A stretch of 11,312 bases of DNA from Microbacteriaceae bacterium. Its GTDB lineage: Bacteria; Actinomycetota; Actinomycetes; Actinomycetales; Microbacteriaceae. The notes beneath the pieces are model-generated. The model saw nothing but the letters and a program-made list of their open reading frames with translations, was not told where the DNA came from and did not search any database. The DNA is taken from positions 1 to 11,312 of the forward strand of contig JAODAU010000413.1 of NCBI GenBank assembly GCA_025463615.1, written 5' to 3'. Below are positions 6,384 to 11,312 of this stretch, piece after piece (position 1 is the stretch's first letter; every line of letters starts with the position of its first letter). The position numbers and the translations under genes were made by a program.

Positions 6384-7214
6384 ATGGCAGCCCAGCGCGT
6401 CTCCGTTCCGCGGCACATCATCGCGCTCCTCACGGCGATCGTGCTGACCCCGGTGGGGGTGTGGCTGCTCTGCTTCGGGGCGGGCATGGCCTACAGCTAC
6501 TCGACGCACGGCAAGCTCAGCATCGCCGGCATCCTGCTGGCCATCGCGGGCATCGCGGTGCTGCTCACCGTGGTGCAGACCGGTCACGTCTCGTCGATCG
6601 GGCTCGCCGTCGCGGCGCTGGCCGTCGGTGGCTTCGGCCTGGTCACCTTCCTGCTCCCGGGAACGTCGAACGACATCATCGTGTGGCTCCAGGGCGTCAG
6701 CCAGCAGCTGGTCGTCGGCGGCGGACTCTGGATGACCCGCGCCGCCCTGCTCGCCCTCGGCTGCCTGCTCGCCGCGGTCGCCATCTCGAGCTCGCTCGCC
6801 CGGCGCCCCACGGATGTCTCCAGCTCGCCCTTCATCCGCAACCTCCTGTCGATCCTGCTCGCGCTGGCCGCCGCCGGGGCCGGGCTCGGGTTCCTTGCCA
6901 CCGGCGAGCCGCTGCGCGGGGCCACGGGGGCCGTGCTCATCGGCGTCGTGGTGCTCACCACCTCGATCTCGGCCGCGGGCGCGTACGTCGCGGGCACGCT
7001 CCTCTTCGTCGGCGGCCTCATCGGCTTCTGGCTGCCCGACGCGGCGCTCGCGCTCTCGGCGCCGTTCTCCTGGTTCGTGGGCGACGGCAGGGGCCAGCTG
7101 CCCACCCTCTATCTCGTCGGCTTCGTCGCCGCGGCCGGCGCCATCACGCTCGCCTCGGCGCTCGTCGTGCAGTCGGTGCGGTCCCGGTCTGCGCGCAGGG
7201 CCGCGACCGTATAA
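6384..7214 (+). CDS. Multi-spanning membrane protein of unknown function
   Basis: 276 residues, very hydrophobic, not recognised as a named family. Likely membrane segments are near 12-38, 45-66, 70-92, 117-138, 150-172, 180-200, 200-218 and 240-264, giving seven or eight helices. The N-terminus (QRVSVPRH) and C-terminus (RSRSARR) are both basic. By the positive-inside rule both ends would be cytoplasmic, which favours an even number of helices. No transporter signature, charged residue inside a helix, or catalytic motif stands out; the loop after helix 3 (PGTSNDIIVWLQG) is the only longer polar stretch. The start is ATG at 6384, nine bases after the gntK stop and placed after a TAGGGT box. 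The link to gntK may be only positional. A promoter for rplY begins near its stop codon. Confidence 0.75.
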   Translation: MAAQRVSVPRHIIALLTAIVLTPVGVWLLCFGAGMAYSYSTHGKLSIAGILLAIAGIAVLLTVVQTGHVSSIGLAVAALAVGGFGLVTFLLPGTSNDIIVWLQGVSQQLVVGGGLWMTRAALLALGCLLAAVAISSSLARRPTDVSSSPFIRNLLSILLALAAAGAGLGFLATGEPLRGATGAVLIGVVVLTTSISAAGAYVAGTLLFVGGLIGFWLPDAALALSAPFSWFVGDGRGQLPTLYLVGFVAAAGAITLASALVVQSVRSRSARRAATV

Positions 7215-7217
7215 GCT
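7212..7217 (+). promoter_or_regulatory. Candidate -10 of the rplY-pth-pnuC-nadR operon
   Basis: TAAGCT (TANNNT), within GTATAAGCTGGG, overlaps the stop codon of the membrane protein gene. Transcription would begin near 7224 and give a leader of about 130 bases before rplY. TATAAG at 7210 is an overlapping alternative. No clear -35 is present. Confidence 0.45.
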
Positions 7218-7223
7218 GGGCCG

Positions 7224-7356
7224 GTACTTCGGCGAGGGATGGCGACATCCGTTATCGACGCGGTGGAGCAGGCTTCGCAAAGTCTTTCCTCACGCTTGAT
7301 GCGTTCGAGTTGATCACACAGACCGCGGGCCAGGGCCCGCTCAAGGAGAAACACAC
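7224..7356 (+). promoter_or_regulatory. Structured 5' leader of rplY
   Basis: Two compact hairpins can be drawn. At 7237-7250, GGATG and CATCC close a GCGA loop, a GNRA-type tetraloop. At 7325-7340, GCGGGC and GCCCGC close a CAGG loop, ending two bases before the AAGGAG ribosome site (7343-7348). The first hairpin includes an ATG (7239) that opens a 24-codon frame ending at 7313. Placement next to the ribosome site suggests translational control, perhaps feedback by L25; this is inference. Confidence 0.35.
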
Positions 7357-8007
7357 ATGGCAGAGAAGAAGGCTCACGCTGAGCTGACCAACAAGGTCGT
7401 GGCCGAGCCGCGCACCACCTTCGGCAAGGGCGTCGCCCGCAAGCTGCGCGTCGCGGGCAAGATCCCCGTCGTCGTCTACGGCCACGGCACCGACCCGCAG
7501 CACTTCGCGGTCCCCGCGCACGACGTGACCCTGCTGCTGCGCAAGGCCAACGCCATCCTCGACCTCCAGATCGAGGGCAAGAGCCAGCTCGCCCTGGTCA
7601 AGGACGTGCAGAAGGACCCGGTGAAGCAGATCATCGAGCACATCGACCTCGTGATCATCCGCCGCGGCGAGCGCGTCACGGTCGACATCCCGATCCACCT
7701 CCAGGGTGAGTCGTTCGGTGGCACGACGGTCAACCAGGATGCCGCCACCCTCTCCATCGAGGCCGACGCCACCCAGATCCCCGAGCGCATCACCATCGAC
7801 ATCGAGGGCAAGGAGAACGGCTTCCACCTCTTCGCCAAGGACGTGGTGCTGCCGGAGGGCGCCGTGCTCATCACGGACCCCGACGTGCTCGTCGTCGCCG
7901 TGAGCGATGCCTCCGCCGCCGACCTGGGCGAGTCCGCCGAGACCGAGGAGTCGGCCGAGGGCGAGGCCGCCGAGGGCGACGCAGCCGAGGCCGCAGAGGC
8001 CGAGTAG
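7357..8007 (+). CDS. rplY: 50S ribosomal protein L25 / general stress protein Ctc
   Basis: Binds 5S rRNA in the large ribosomal subunit. 216 residues, the long Ctc/TL5 form: an N-terminal L25 domain at about 8-98 with the family block [15 protein letters not shown] (28-42), a C-terminal beta domain at about 102-188, and an acidic Ala/Glu tail from about 191 to the end. The start ATG at 7357 has an excellent AAGGAG ribosome site eight bases upstream, unlike several neighbours. It is preceded by its own promoter and a leader with two hairpins, and followed five bases later by pth, a pairing common in bacteria. Cotranscription with pth couples a ribosomal component with the enzyme that rescues tRNA from stalled peptides. 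The tail is low complexity and may vary in length among relatives. Confidence 0.97.
   Translation: MAEKKAHAELTNKVVAEPRTTFGKGVARKLRVAGKIPVVVYGHGTDPQHFAVPAHDVTLLLRKANAILDLQIEGKSQLALVKDVQKDPVKQIIEHIDLVIIRRGERVTVDIPIHLQGESFGGTTVNQDAATLSIEADATQIPERITIDIEGKENGFHLFAKDVVLPEGAVLITDPDVLVVAVSDASAADLGESAETEESAEGEAAEGDAAEAAEAE
7927..8004 (+). repeat. Low-complexity GCCGAG-rich tail of rplY
   Basis: About five copies of GCCGAG in imperfect tandem encode the Ala/Glu tail of L25. The hexamer keeps the reading frame, so changes in copy number would only lengthen or shorten the tail. Confidence 0.5.
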
Positions 8008-8012
8008 ACCCG

Positions 8013-8600
8013 CTGGACACCAATCAGTGGCTCGTAGTCGGGCTCGGCAACCCCGGGCCCGACTACGCGAGCAACCGGCACAACGTCGGCCAGATGGTGC
8101 TCGCCGAACTGGCGAGCCGCGTCGGCGCGTCGTTCAAGTCGCACAAGTCGAACGCCATGGTCGCCGAGGGGCGCACCGGGCTCGACGGGCCGCGGCTCAT
8201 CCTGGCCAAGCCGAACAGCTTCATGAACCTGTCCGGCGGCCCGACCTCGTCGCTGCTCAAGTACTACTCGCTCGACCCGTCGCGGCTGATCGTGGTGCAT
8301 GACGAGCTGGACATCCCGTTCGACCGCATCCGCCTGAAGCTCGGCGGGGGAGCGGGCGGCCACAACGGCATCAAGGACATCATCTCCGCCATCGGCTCGC
8401 CCGACTTCACGCGCGTGCGGGTCGGCATCGGGCGCCCGCCCGGCCGCCAGGCCGCCGCCGACTTCGTGCTGCGCGACTTCTCCTCCACCGAGCGCGCCGT
8501 GCTGCCCAGCCTGCTGTCGGATGCCGCGGACGCCGTCGAGCAGGTGGCCCGCGAGGGCCTCACCGCGGCCCAGCTGCGCTTCCACACCGCCGCGGAATGA
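8013..8600 (+). CDS. pth: Peptidyl-tRNA hydrolase, apparent CTG start
   Basis: Cleaves peptidyl-tRNA released from stalled ribosomes to recycle tRNA; essential in most bacteria. 195 residues if started at 8013. Family motifs: [11 protein letters not shown] (6-16, with N13), RHNVG carrying catalytic H23, KPNSFMN, HDELD with the catalytic Asp, and GGHNGIKDI with the conserved Asn. The first ATG in frame (8094, codon 28) would remove N13 and H23, so translation must begin earlier. Between the rplY stop and the conserved block the frame has no ATG, GTG or TTG; CTG at 8013 is the only near-cognate codon and gives a normal-length N-terminus (MDTNQWLVV). AGAGG lies at 7995-7999, rather far upstream. 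A large stem-loop begins 20 bases after the start. The gene overlaps pnuC by ATGA. Confidence 0.93.
   Translation: MDTNQWLVVGLGNPGPDYASNRHNVGQMVLAELASRVGASFKSHKSNAMVAEGRTGLDGPRLILAKPNSFMNLSGGPTSSLLKYYSLDPSRLIVVHDELDIPFDRIRLKLGGGAGGHNGIKDIISAIGSPDFTRVRVGIGRPPGRQAAADFVLRDFSSTERAVLPSLLSDAADAVEQVAREGLTAAQLRFHTAAE
8033..8067 (+). promoter_or_regulatory. 15-bp stem-loop inside the pth 5' coding region
   Basis: Arms CGTAGTCGGGCTCGG (8033-8047) and CCGGGCCCGACTACG (8053-8067) pair throughout, with a single U-G wobble (8044 with 8056) and a CAACC loop. The inner part follows from the codons for GLGNPGP, but the outer seven pairs fall in the LVV and DYA codons and are not forced by that motif. No T tract follows, so it is not a terminator. 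It sits just ahead of a ribosome poised on the CTG at 8013. Confidence 0.6.
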
Positions 8601-9217
8601 CGGGCATCCTCGACTGGTTCGCGGCCGAGTGGACCGAGGTCGTCGGCTTCGTCACCGGGGCACTGTGCGTGTTCCTTGCCGCGCGACGCAACATCTGGAA
8701 TTTTCCGATCGGCGTCGCCAACAACGTGGTGTTCATCGTGCTGTTCCTCGGCAGCGCCCTCTACGCGGACACCGGCCTGCAGGTGGTCTACCTCGTGCTG
8801 GCGGTCATGGGCTGGGTGAACTGGGCGCGCAACAGGGCCGCCGACGACCGGCCGCTGGTCGTGCGGATGCCGGGGCGCGCCATCCTGCCGCTGGTCGCGT
8901 CGACGGTCGTGGCGGCAGCGTTGCTCGCCTGGCTCCTCACCTTCACGGACTCGACCACGGTGATCGCCGACGCCGCGACGACGGCCGTGAGCCTTGCGGC
9001 GCAGTACATGCTCAACCGGCGTTGGATCGAGAACTGGTTCGTGTGGATCGCGGTCGACGTGGTCTATATCGGCCTGTACGCCTACAAGGGGCTGCTGATC
9101 ACGGGAGCGTTGTACCTGCTGTTCATCGGGCTGTGCGTCGGCGGATACCTGGGCTGGCTGCGGGTGTACCGCCGGGCCCACGACCGCGTCGAGGACAGGG
9201 CCGCCGTCGATGCCTGA
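8597..9217 (+). CDS. pnuC: PnuC nicotinamide riboside transporter
   Basis: Inner-membrane facilitator of the PnuC family that imports nicotinamide riboside, trapped inside the cell by phosphorylation. 206 residues with about seven hydrophobic segments. Family features visible: the WNFPIG block (34-39) in the first conserved helix pair, GWVNW (72-76), and RWIENWFVW (142-150), whose Trp and Asn residues line the substrate path in known PnuC proteins, followed by [15 protein letters not shown]. The C-terminus is charged ([10 protein letters not shown]) and cytoplasmic. The start ATG overlaps the pth stop as ATGA, so translation is probably coupled. The downstream nadR overlaps its last eight bases. 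Together these two genes make a complete uptake, phosphorylation and adenylylation route to NAD. No NAD riboswitch-like element precedes it because the gene lies inside an operon. Confidence 0.94.
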   Translation: MTGILDWFAAEWTEVVGFVTGALCVFLAARRNIWNFPIGVANNVVFIVLFLGSALYADTGLQVVYLVLAVMGWVNWARNRAADDRPLVVRMPGRAILPLVASTVVAAALLAWLLTFTDSTTVIADAATTAVSLAAQYMLNRRWIENWFVWIAVDVVYIGLYAYKGLLITGALYLLFIGLCVGGYLGWLRVYRRAHDRVEDRAAVDA

Positions 9218-10253
9218 CTTCGCGAACGGCCTCGTGATCGGCAAGTTCTATCCGCTGCACGTCGGGCATTCGCACCTGATCCGCACCGCCCTGAGGCGCT
9301 GCTCCAGGGTCACGGTGGAGGTGTTGGGGGCGAGCGTCGAATCGATCGACCTCGCGACCCGGGTCGACTGGGTGCGGCAGGAGCATCCGACAGCCCGGGT
9401 GGTCTCTGCGATGGACGACGCCGAGGTCGACTACGCGTCGGAGACCGCCTGGCGCCAGCACATGGCGATCATCGAGAGCCTGCTCGACGCACCGGTGGAT
9501 GCCGTGTTCTCGAGCGATGCCTACGGTGAGGAACTCGCCCGGCGGCTCGGCGCCACCTGGGTCCAGGTCGATCCAGGCCGCGTCATCAATCCGGTCTCGG
9601 CCACGGCCATCCGTGCGGATGTCCCCGGCCACTGGCGGGAGCTCCCCGCGGCGGTGCGCGCGTCGCTCGCTCCCCGCGTCGTCGTCACCGGCGCCGAGTC
9701 GACCGGCACCACGACGCTCAGCGAGGCCCTCGCCCACGCGTACGGGACCGGTTGGGTGCCCGAGTACGGACGCGAGTACACCGAATCACGCGAGGGCGGT
9801 CTCGACACCCCGTGGCGCCCTGACGAGTTCGACATCATCGTCGAGCGGCAGATCGAGCTCGAGGATGCGGCGCTGCGCCGCATCCCCCGACCGCTGCTCA
9901 TCTGCGACACCGACATCGTCGCCACGGCCGTCTGGCACGAGCGCTATGTCGGATCGCCCGCGCCGGCCATCGTGCGCCGGGCGGCCGGGCACCTGCCCGC
10001 GCTCTTCATCCTGACCGGCGACGAGATCCCCTTCGTGCAGGACGGATTCCGCGACGGAGAGCACGTGCGTCACGCCATGCAGCAACGGTTCCGCGAGGTG
10101 CTTGGTGGGTACGCGGTGCCGTGGGTCGAAGTGACGGGATCGGTGGAGGAGCGGGTCGAGCAGGCCAGAGCCGCGATCGATGCCGTGCTGGCGCGCACGT
10201 TCGAGTTCGCTCCGCCCCTCGACCAGCGTGGCGGCGAAACGCCCCGCCCGTAG
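9210..10253 (+). CDS. nadR: Bifunctional NMN adenylyltransferase / nicotinamide riboside kinase (NadR type)
   Basis: 347 residues in two domains, without the N-terminal DNA-binding helix-turn-helix of the enterobacterial repressor NadR, so an enzyme rather than a regulator. Residues 6-140 are a nucleotidyltransferase with GKFYPLHVGH (11-20) and VSATAIR (129-135), which makes NAD from NMN and ATP. Residues 156-330 are a P-loop kinase domain for nicotinamide riboside: GAESTGTTTL (161-170), EYGREYTE (185-192), CDTD (232-235) and a lid region with DGFRDG. The Walker A lysine expected at 167 is Thr (codon ACC). Other kinase blocks are intact. The start ATG has GAGGAC and AGGG upstream (9191-9200) and overlaps pnuC by eight bases. 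Its TAG stop forms part of the -10 box of the next gene. Confidence 0.93.
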   Translation: MPDFANGLVIGKFYPLHVGHSHLIRTALRRCSRVTVEVLGASVESIDLATRVDWVRQEHPTARVVSAMDDAEVDYASETAWRQHMAIIESLLDAPVDAVFSSDAYGEELARRLGATWVQVDPGRVINPVSATAIRADVPGHWRELPAAVRASLAPRVVVTGAESTGTTTLSEALAHAYGTGWVPEYGREYTESREGGLDTPWRPDEFDIIVERQIELEDAALRRIPRPLLICDTDIVATAVWHERYVGSPAPAIVRRAAGHLPALFILTGDEIPFVQDGFRDGEHVRHAMQQRFREVLGGYAVPWVEVTGSVEERVEQARAAIDAVLARTFEFAPPLDQRGGETPRP

Positions 10254-10262
10254 ACTGGGGCG
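10240..10262. repeat. Inverted repeat flanking the moxR-like -10 box
   Basis: CGCCCC (10240-10245) and GGGGCG (10257-10262) are perfect 6-bp arms around an 11-base spacer that contains the TAGACT box. It could be an operator that covers the -10, or a weak hairpin at the end of nadR; there is no T tract. Confidence 0.3.
10251..10256 (+). promoter_or_regulatory. Candidate -10 for the MoxR-like gene, formed by the nadR stop
   Basis: TAGACT begins with the TAG stop of nadR, and seven bases later comes the ATG at 10264. The TANNNT spacing and the absence of a clear Shine-Dalgarno suggest a leaderless transcript. A -35 is not evident. Confidence 0.45.
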
Positions 10263-10263
10263 C

Positions 10264-11312
10264 ATGCCCGACCGGTGGAGCAAACTGTCCCAGTCACCGA
10301 CGCGCTCCGCGGCTGCGGCGCCCCGCGACGCCCTGTCGGCCGAGGACCTGTTCCGGCCTCCGGCGCCCGCTGCCGAGGGTCCGCTCGACGAGAAGCTCCG
10401 GCGCGCGTACTTCTGGCTGGTCAACCAGGCCGTCATCTCGCCCTTCTACGACATCGAGTTCTCGAACGGTTCCCCCGTGACGTTCGAGCTGGGTGACGCC
10501 GGTGCCGAGCTGAGCCTGCCCAACGACCAGAGCTACTCGTCGAACGTGCTGATGCCGCTGCTCACGCTCGCCGTCGGGGGCAAGTGCCTGCTGGTCGGCG
10601 GCCCGGGCCGTGGCAAGACGACCCTCGCCATCCTGATGGGCGTGCTCGCCGGTTCGACGGCCGCCGACGTGCGTCGCAGTGTGCAGCAGGGCCAGCCGCA
10701 GCTCACGGTGAGCGACCTGGTCGGCATGCCGCTGCCCAGGGATCTGGTGAGCGCGGCGAAACTCACCGACATCACCATCGCCTGGCGCGACTGGCTGGCG
10801 CGGCCGGTGAAGATCGTGGACGAGTACAACCGCATCCCGACGAAGACCCAGTCCGCGCTGCTCACCATGGTGGCCGAGGGCTACGTGGAGAGCCACGACC
10901 AGATGTTGTCGACCACCCCGGCCTCGGGCGTCGAGAGCTGGTTCTTCACCGCGAACGATGACACCGGCGGTGGCACGTTCCCCGTCATCCAGGCGCTCCG
11001 CGATCGCATGGATGTCACGGTGGCGGCCCTCGGGTTCAACAGCCGGTTCTTCGATGAGCTGGTCGCCAGGGTCGAGGCCGGGGAGAAACCCGAGGAGCAC
11101 GTGCCCGCCGAGCTGGTGCTCAGCCCCGACGAGCAGCATCGCATCGCCGCCGAGATCCGCGCCGTACCGGTGCCGGTGCCGGTTCGTCGGCAGCTGGAGT
11201 TCTTCTCCAGCCAGTTCGAGTTCGTGCAGCACGGCGGCAGGCGCTTCGAGTACCGAACCAAAGACACTGTGATGACCGGTGGCGGGCGAGTGCCAGAGGT
11301 GATCGACAGCAA
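10264..11312 (+). CDS. Variant MoxR-type AAA+ ATPase, 3' end beyond the window
   Basis: 349 codons are visible and the frame is open to the window edge. Residues 1-40 are Pro/Ala rich. Residues 41-95 form a domain I do not recognise (RRAYFWLVNQAVISPFYDIE). The AAA+ core then has Walker A GGPGRGKTT (112-120), Walker B IVDEYNR (184-190), a helix resembling the MoxR block (PTKTQSALLTMVAEGYVE), sensor 1 with FTAND (228-232), and a candidate arginine finger in LRDRMD (245-250). MoxR ATPases usually work as chaperone-like partners of von Willebrand A domain proteins encoded beside them. DEYNR in place of the usual DEINR and the extra N-terminal domain mark a divergent subfamily. It probably heads its own unit downstream of the NAD operon. 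A PVPVPV run at 302-307 comes from a short hexamer repeat. Function unknown. Confidence 0.85.
   Translation, partial: MPDRWSKLSQSPTRSAAAAPRDALSAEDLFRPPAPAAEGPLDEKLRRAYFWLVNQAVISPFYDIEFSNGSPVTFELGDAGAELSLPNDQSYSSNVLMPLLTLAVGGKCLLVGGPGRGKTTLAILMGVLAGSTAADVRRSVQQGQPQLTVSDLVGMPLPRDLVSAAKLTDITIAWRDWLARPVKIVDEYNRIPTKTQSALLTMVAEGYVESHDQMLSTTPASGVESWFFTANDDTGGGTFPVIQALRDRMDVTVAALGFNSRFFDELVARVEAGEKPEEHVPAELVLSPDEQHRIAAEIRAVPVPVPVRRQLEFFSSQFEFVQHGGRRFEYRTKDTVMTGGGRVPEVIDS

Noticed and set aside
4362..7280. 972-codon open frame on the minus strand that extends gnd upstream through gntK and the membrane protein gene
   Set aside because: Only the last 483 codons encode Gnd. The extension is antisense to well-supported genes, rich in Arg/Gly/Glu/Asp as GC-rich shadow frames are, and gnd has its own ribosome site and GTG.
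7215..7356. Possible tRNA or known riboswitch before rplY
   Set aside because: I could not draw a cloverleaf or recognise any riboswitch core; only two small hairpins are visible.
8264..9244. 326-codon minus-strand frame across pth and pnuC
   Set aside because: Antisense to two genes with complete family motifs; composition typical of a shadow.
11167..11183. CCGGTG repeat in the MoxR-like gene as a phase-variable tract
   Set aside because: Fewer than three full copies and a length multiple of three, so slippage would not shift the frame.

Overview
The window is high-GC DNA with dense, tightly packed genes, GTG starts, extended TANNNT -10 boxes and an actinobacterial gene repertoire (DUF222/HNH endonuclease, long L25/Ctc, gnd next to gntK, NadR without a helix-turn-helix). 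This points to the chromosome of an actinobacterium, most likely of the Microbacteriaceae. I see no insertion sequence, phage gene, CRISPR array, tRNA or rRNA.

Layout. 1-1640: the 3' part of an acyl-CoA synthetase gene. 1740-2207: a hemerythrin-like protein. 2214-3443 (minus): a DUF222/HNH protein that meets the hemerythrin gene tail to tail across a small palindrome. 3444-3553: a divergent promoter region with a perfect DnaA-box 9-mer. 3554-3991: a VOC-fold protein, convergent with and overlapping a small membrane protein gene (3988-4350, minus) that follows gnd (4362-5813, minus). gnd is divergent from gntK (5865-6374); together the two gene products carry gluconate to ribulose 5-phosphate. 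6384-7214: a multi-spanning membrane protein of unknown role.

7357-10253 reads as one operon, rplY-pth-pnuC-nadR: a 5S rRNA-binding ribosomal protein, peptidyl-tRNA hydrolase, a nicotinamide riboside transporter and a nicotinamide riboside kinase/NMN adenylyltransferase. The last two form a transport and salvage route to NAD. Junctions are a 5-base gap, a 4-base ATGA overlap and an 8-base overlap. From 10264 to the window edge runs the 5' part of a variant MoxR-type AAA+ ATPase gene, the only hint of a less ordinary system, since its partners lie outside the window.

Most of this is housekeeping sequence. The points worth a second look are: substitutions at conserved active-site positions in Gnd (Asn to Ile) and in the NadR kinase P-loop (Lys to Thr); an apparent CTG start for pth followed at once by a 15-bp stem-loop; several starts placed 6-7 bases after a TANNNT box, as expected for leaderless mRNAs; and a structured leader before rplY.
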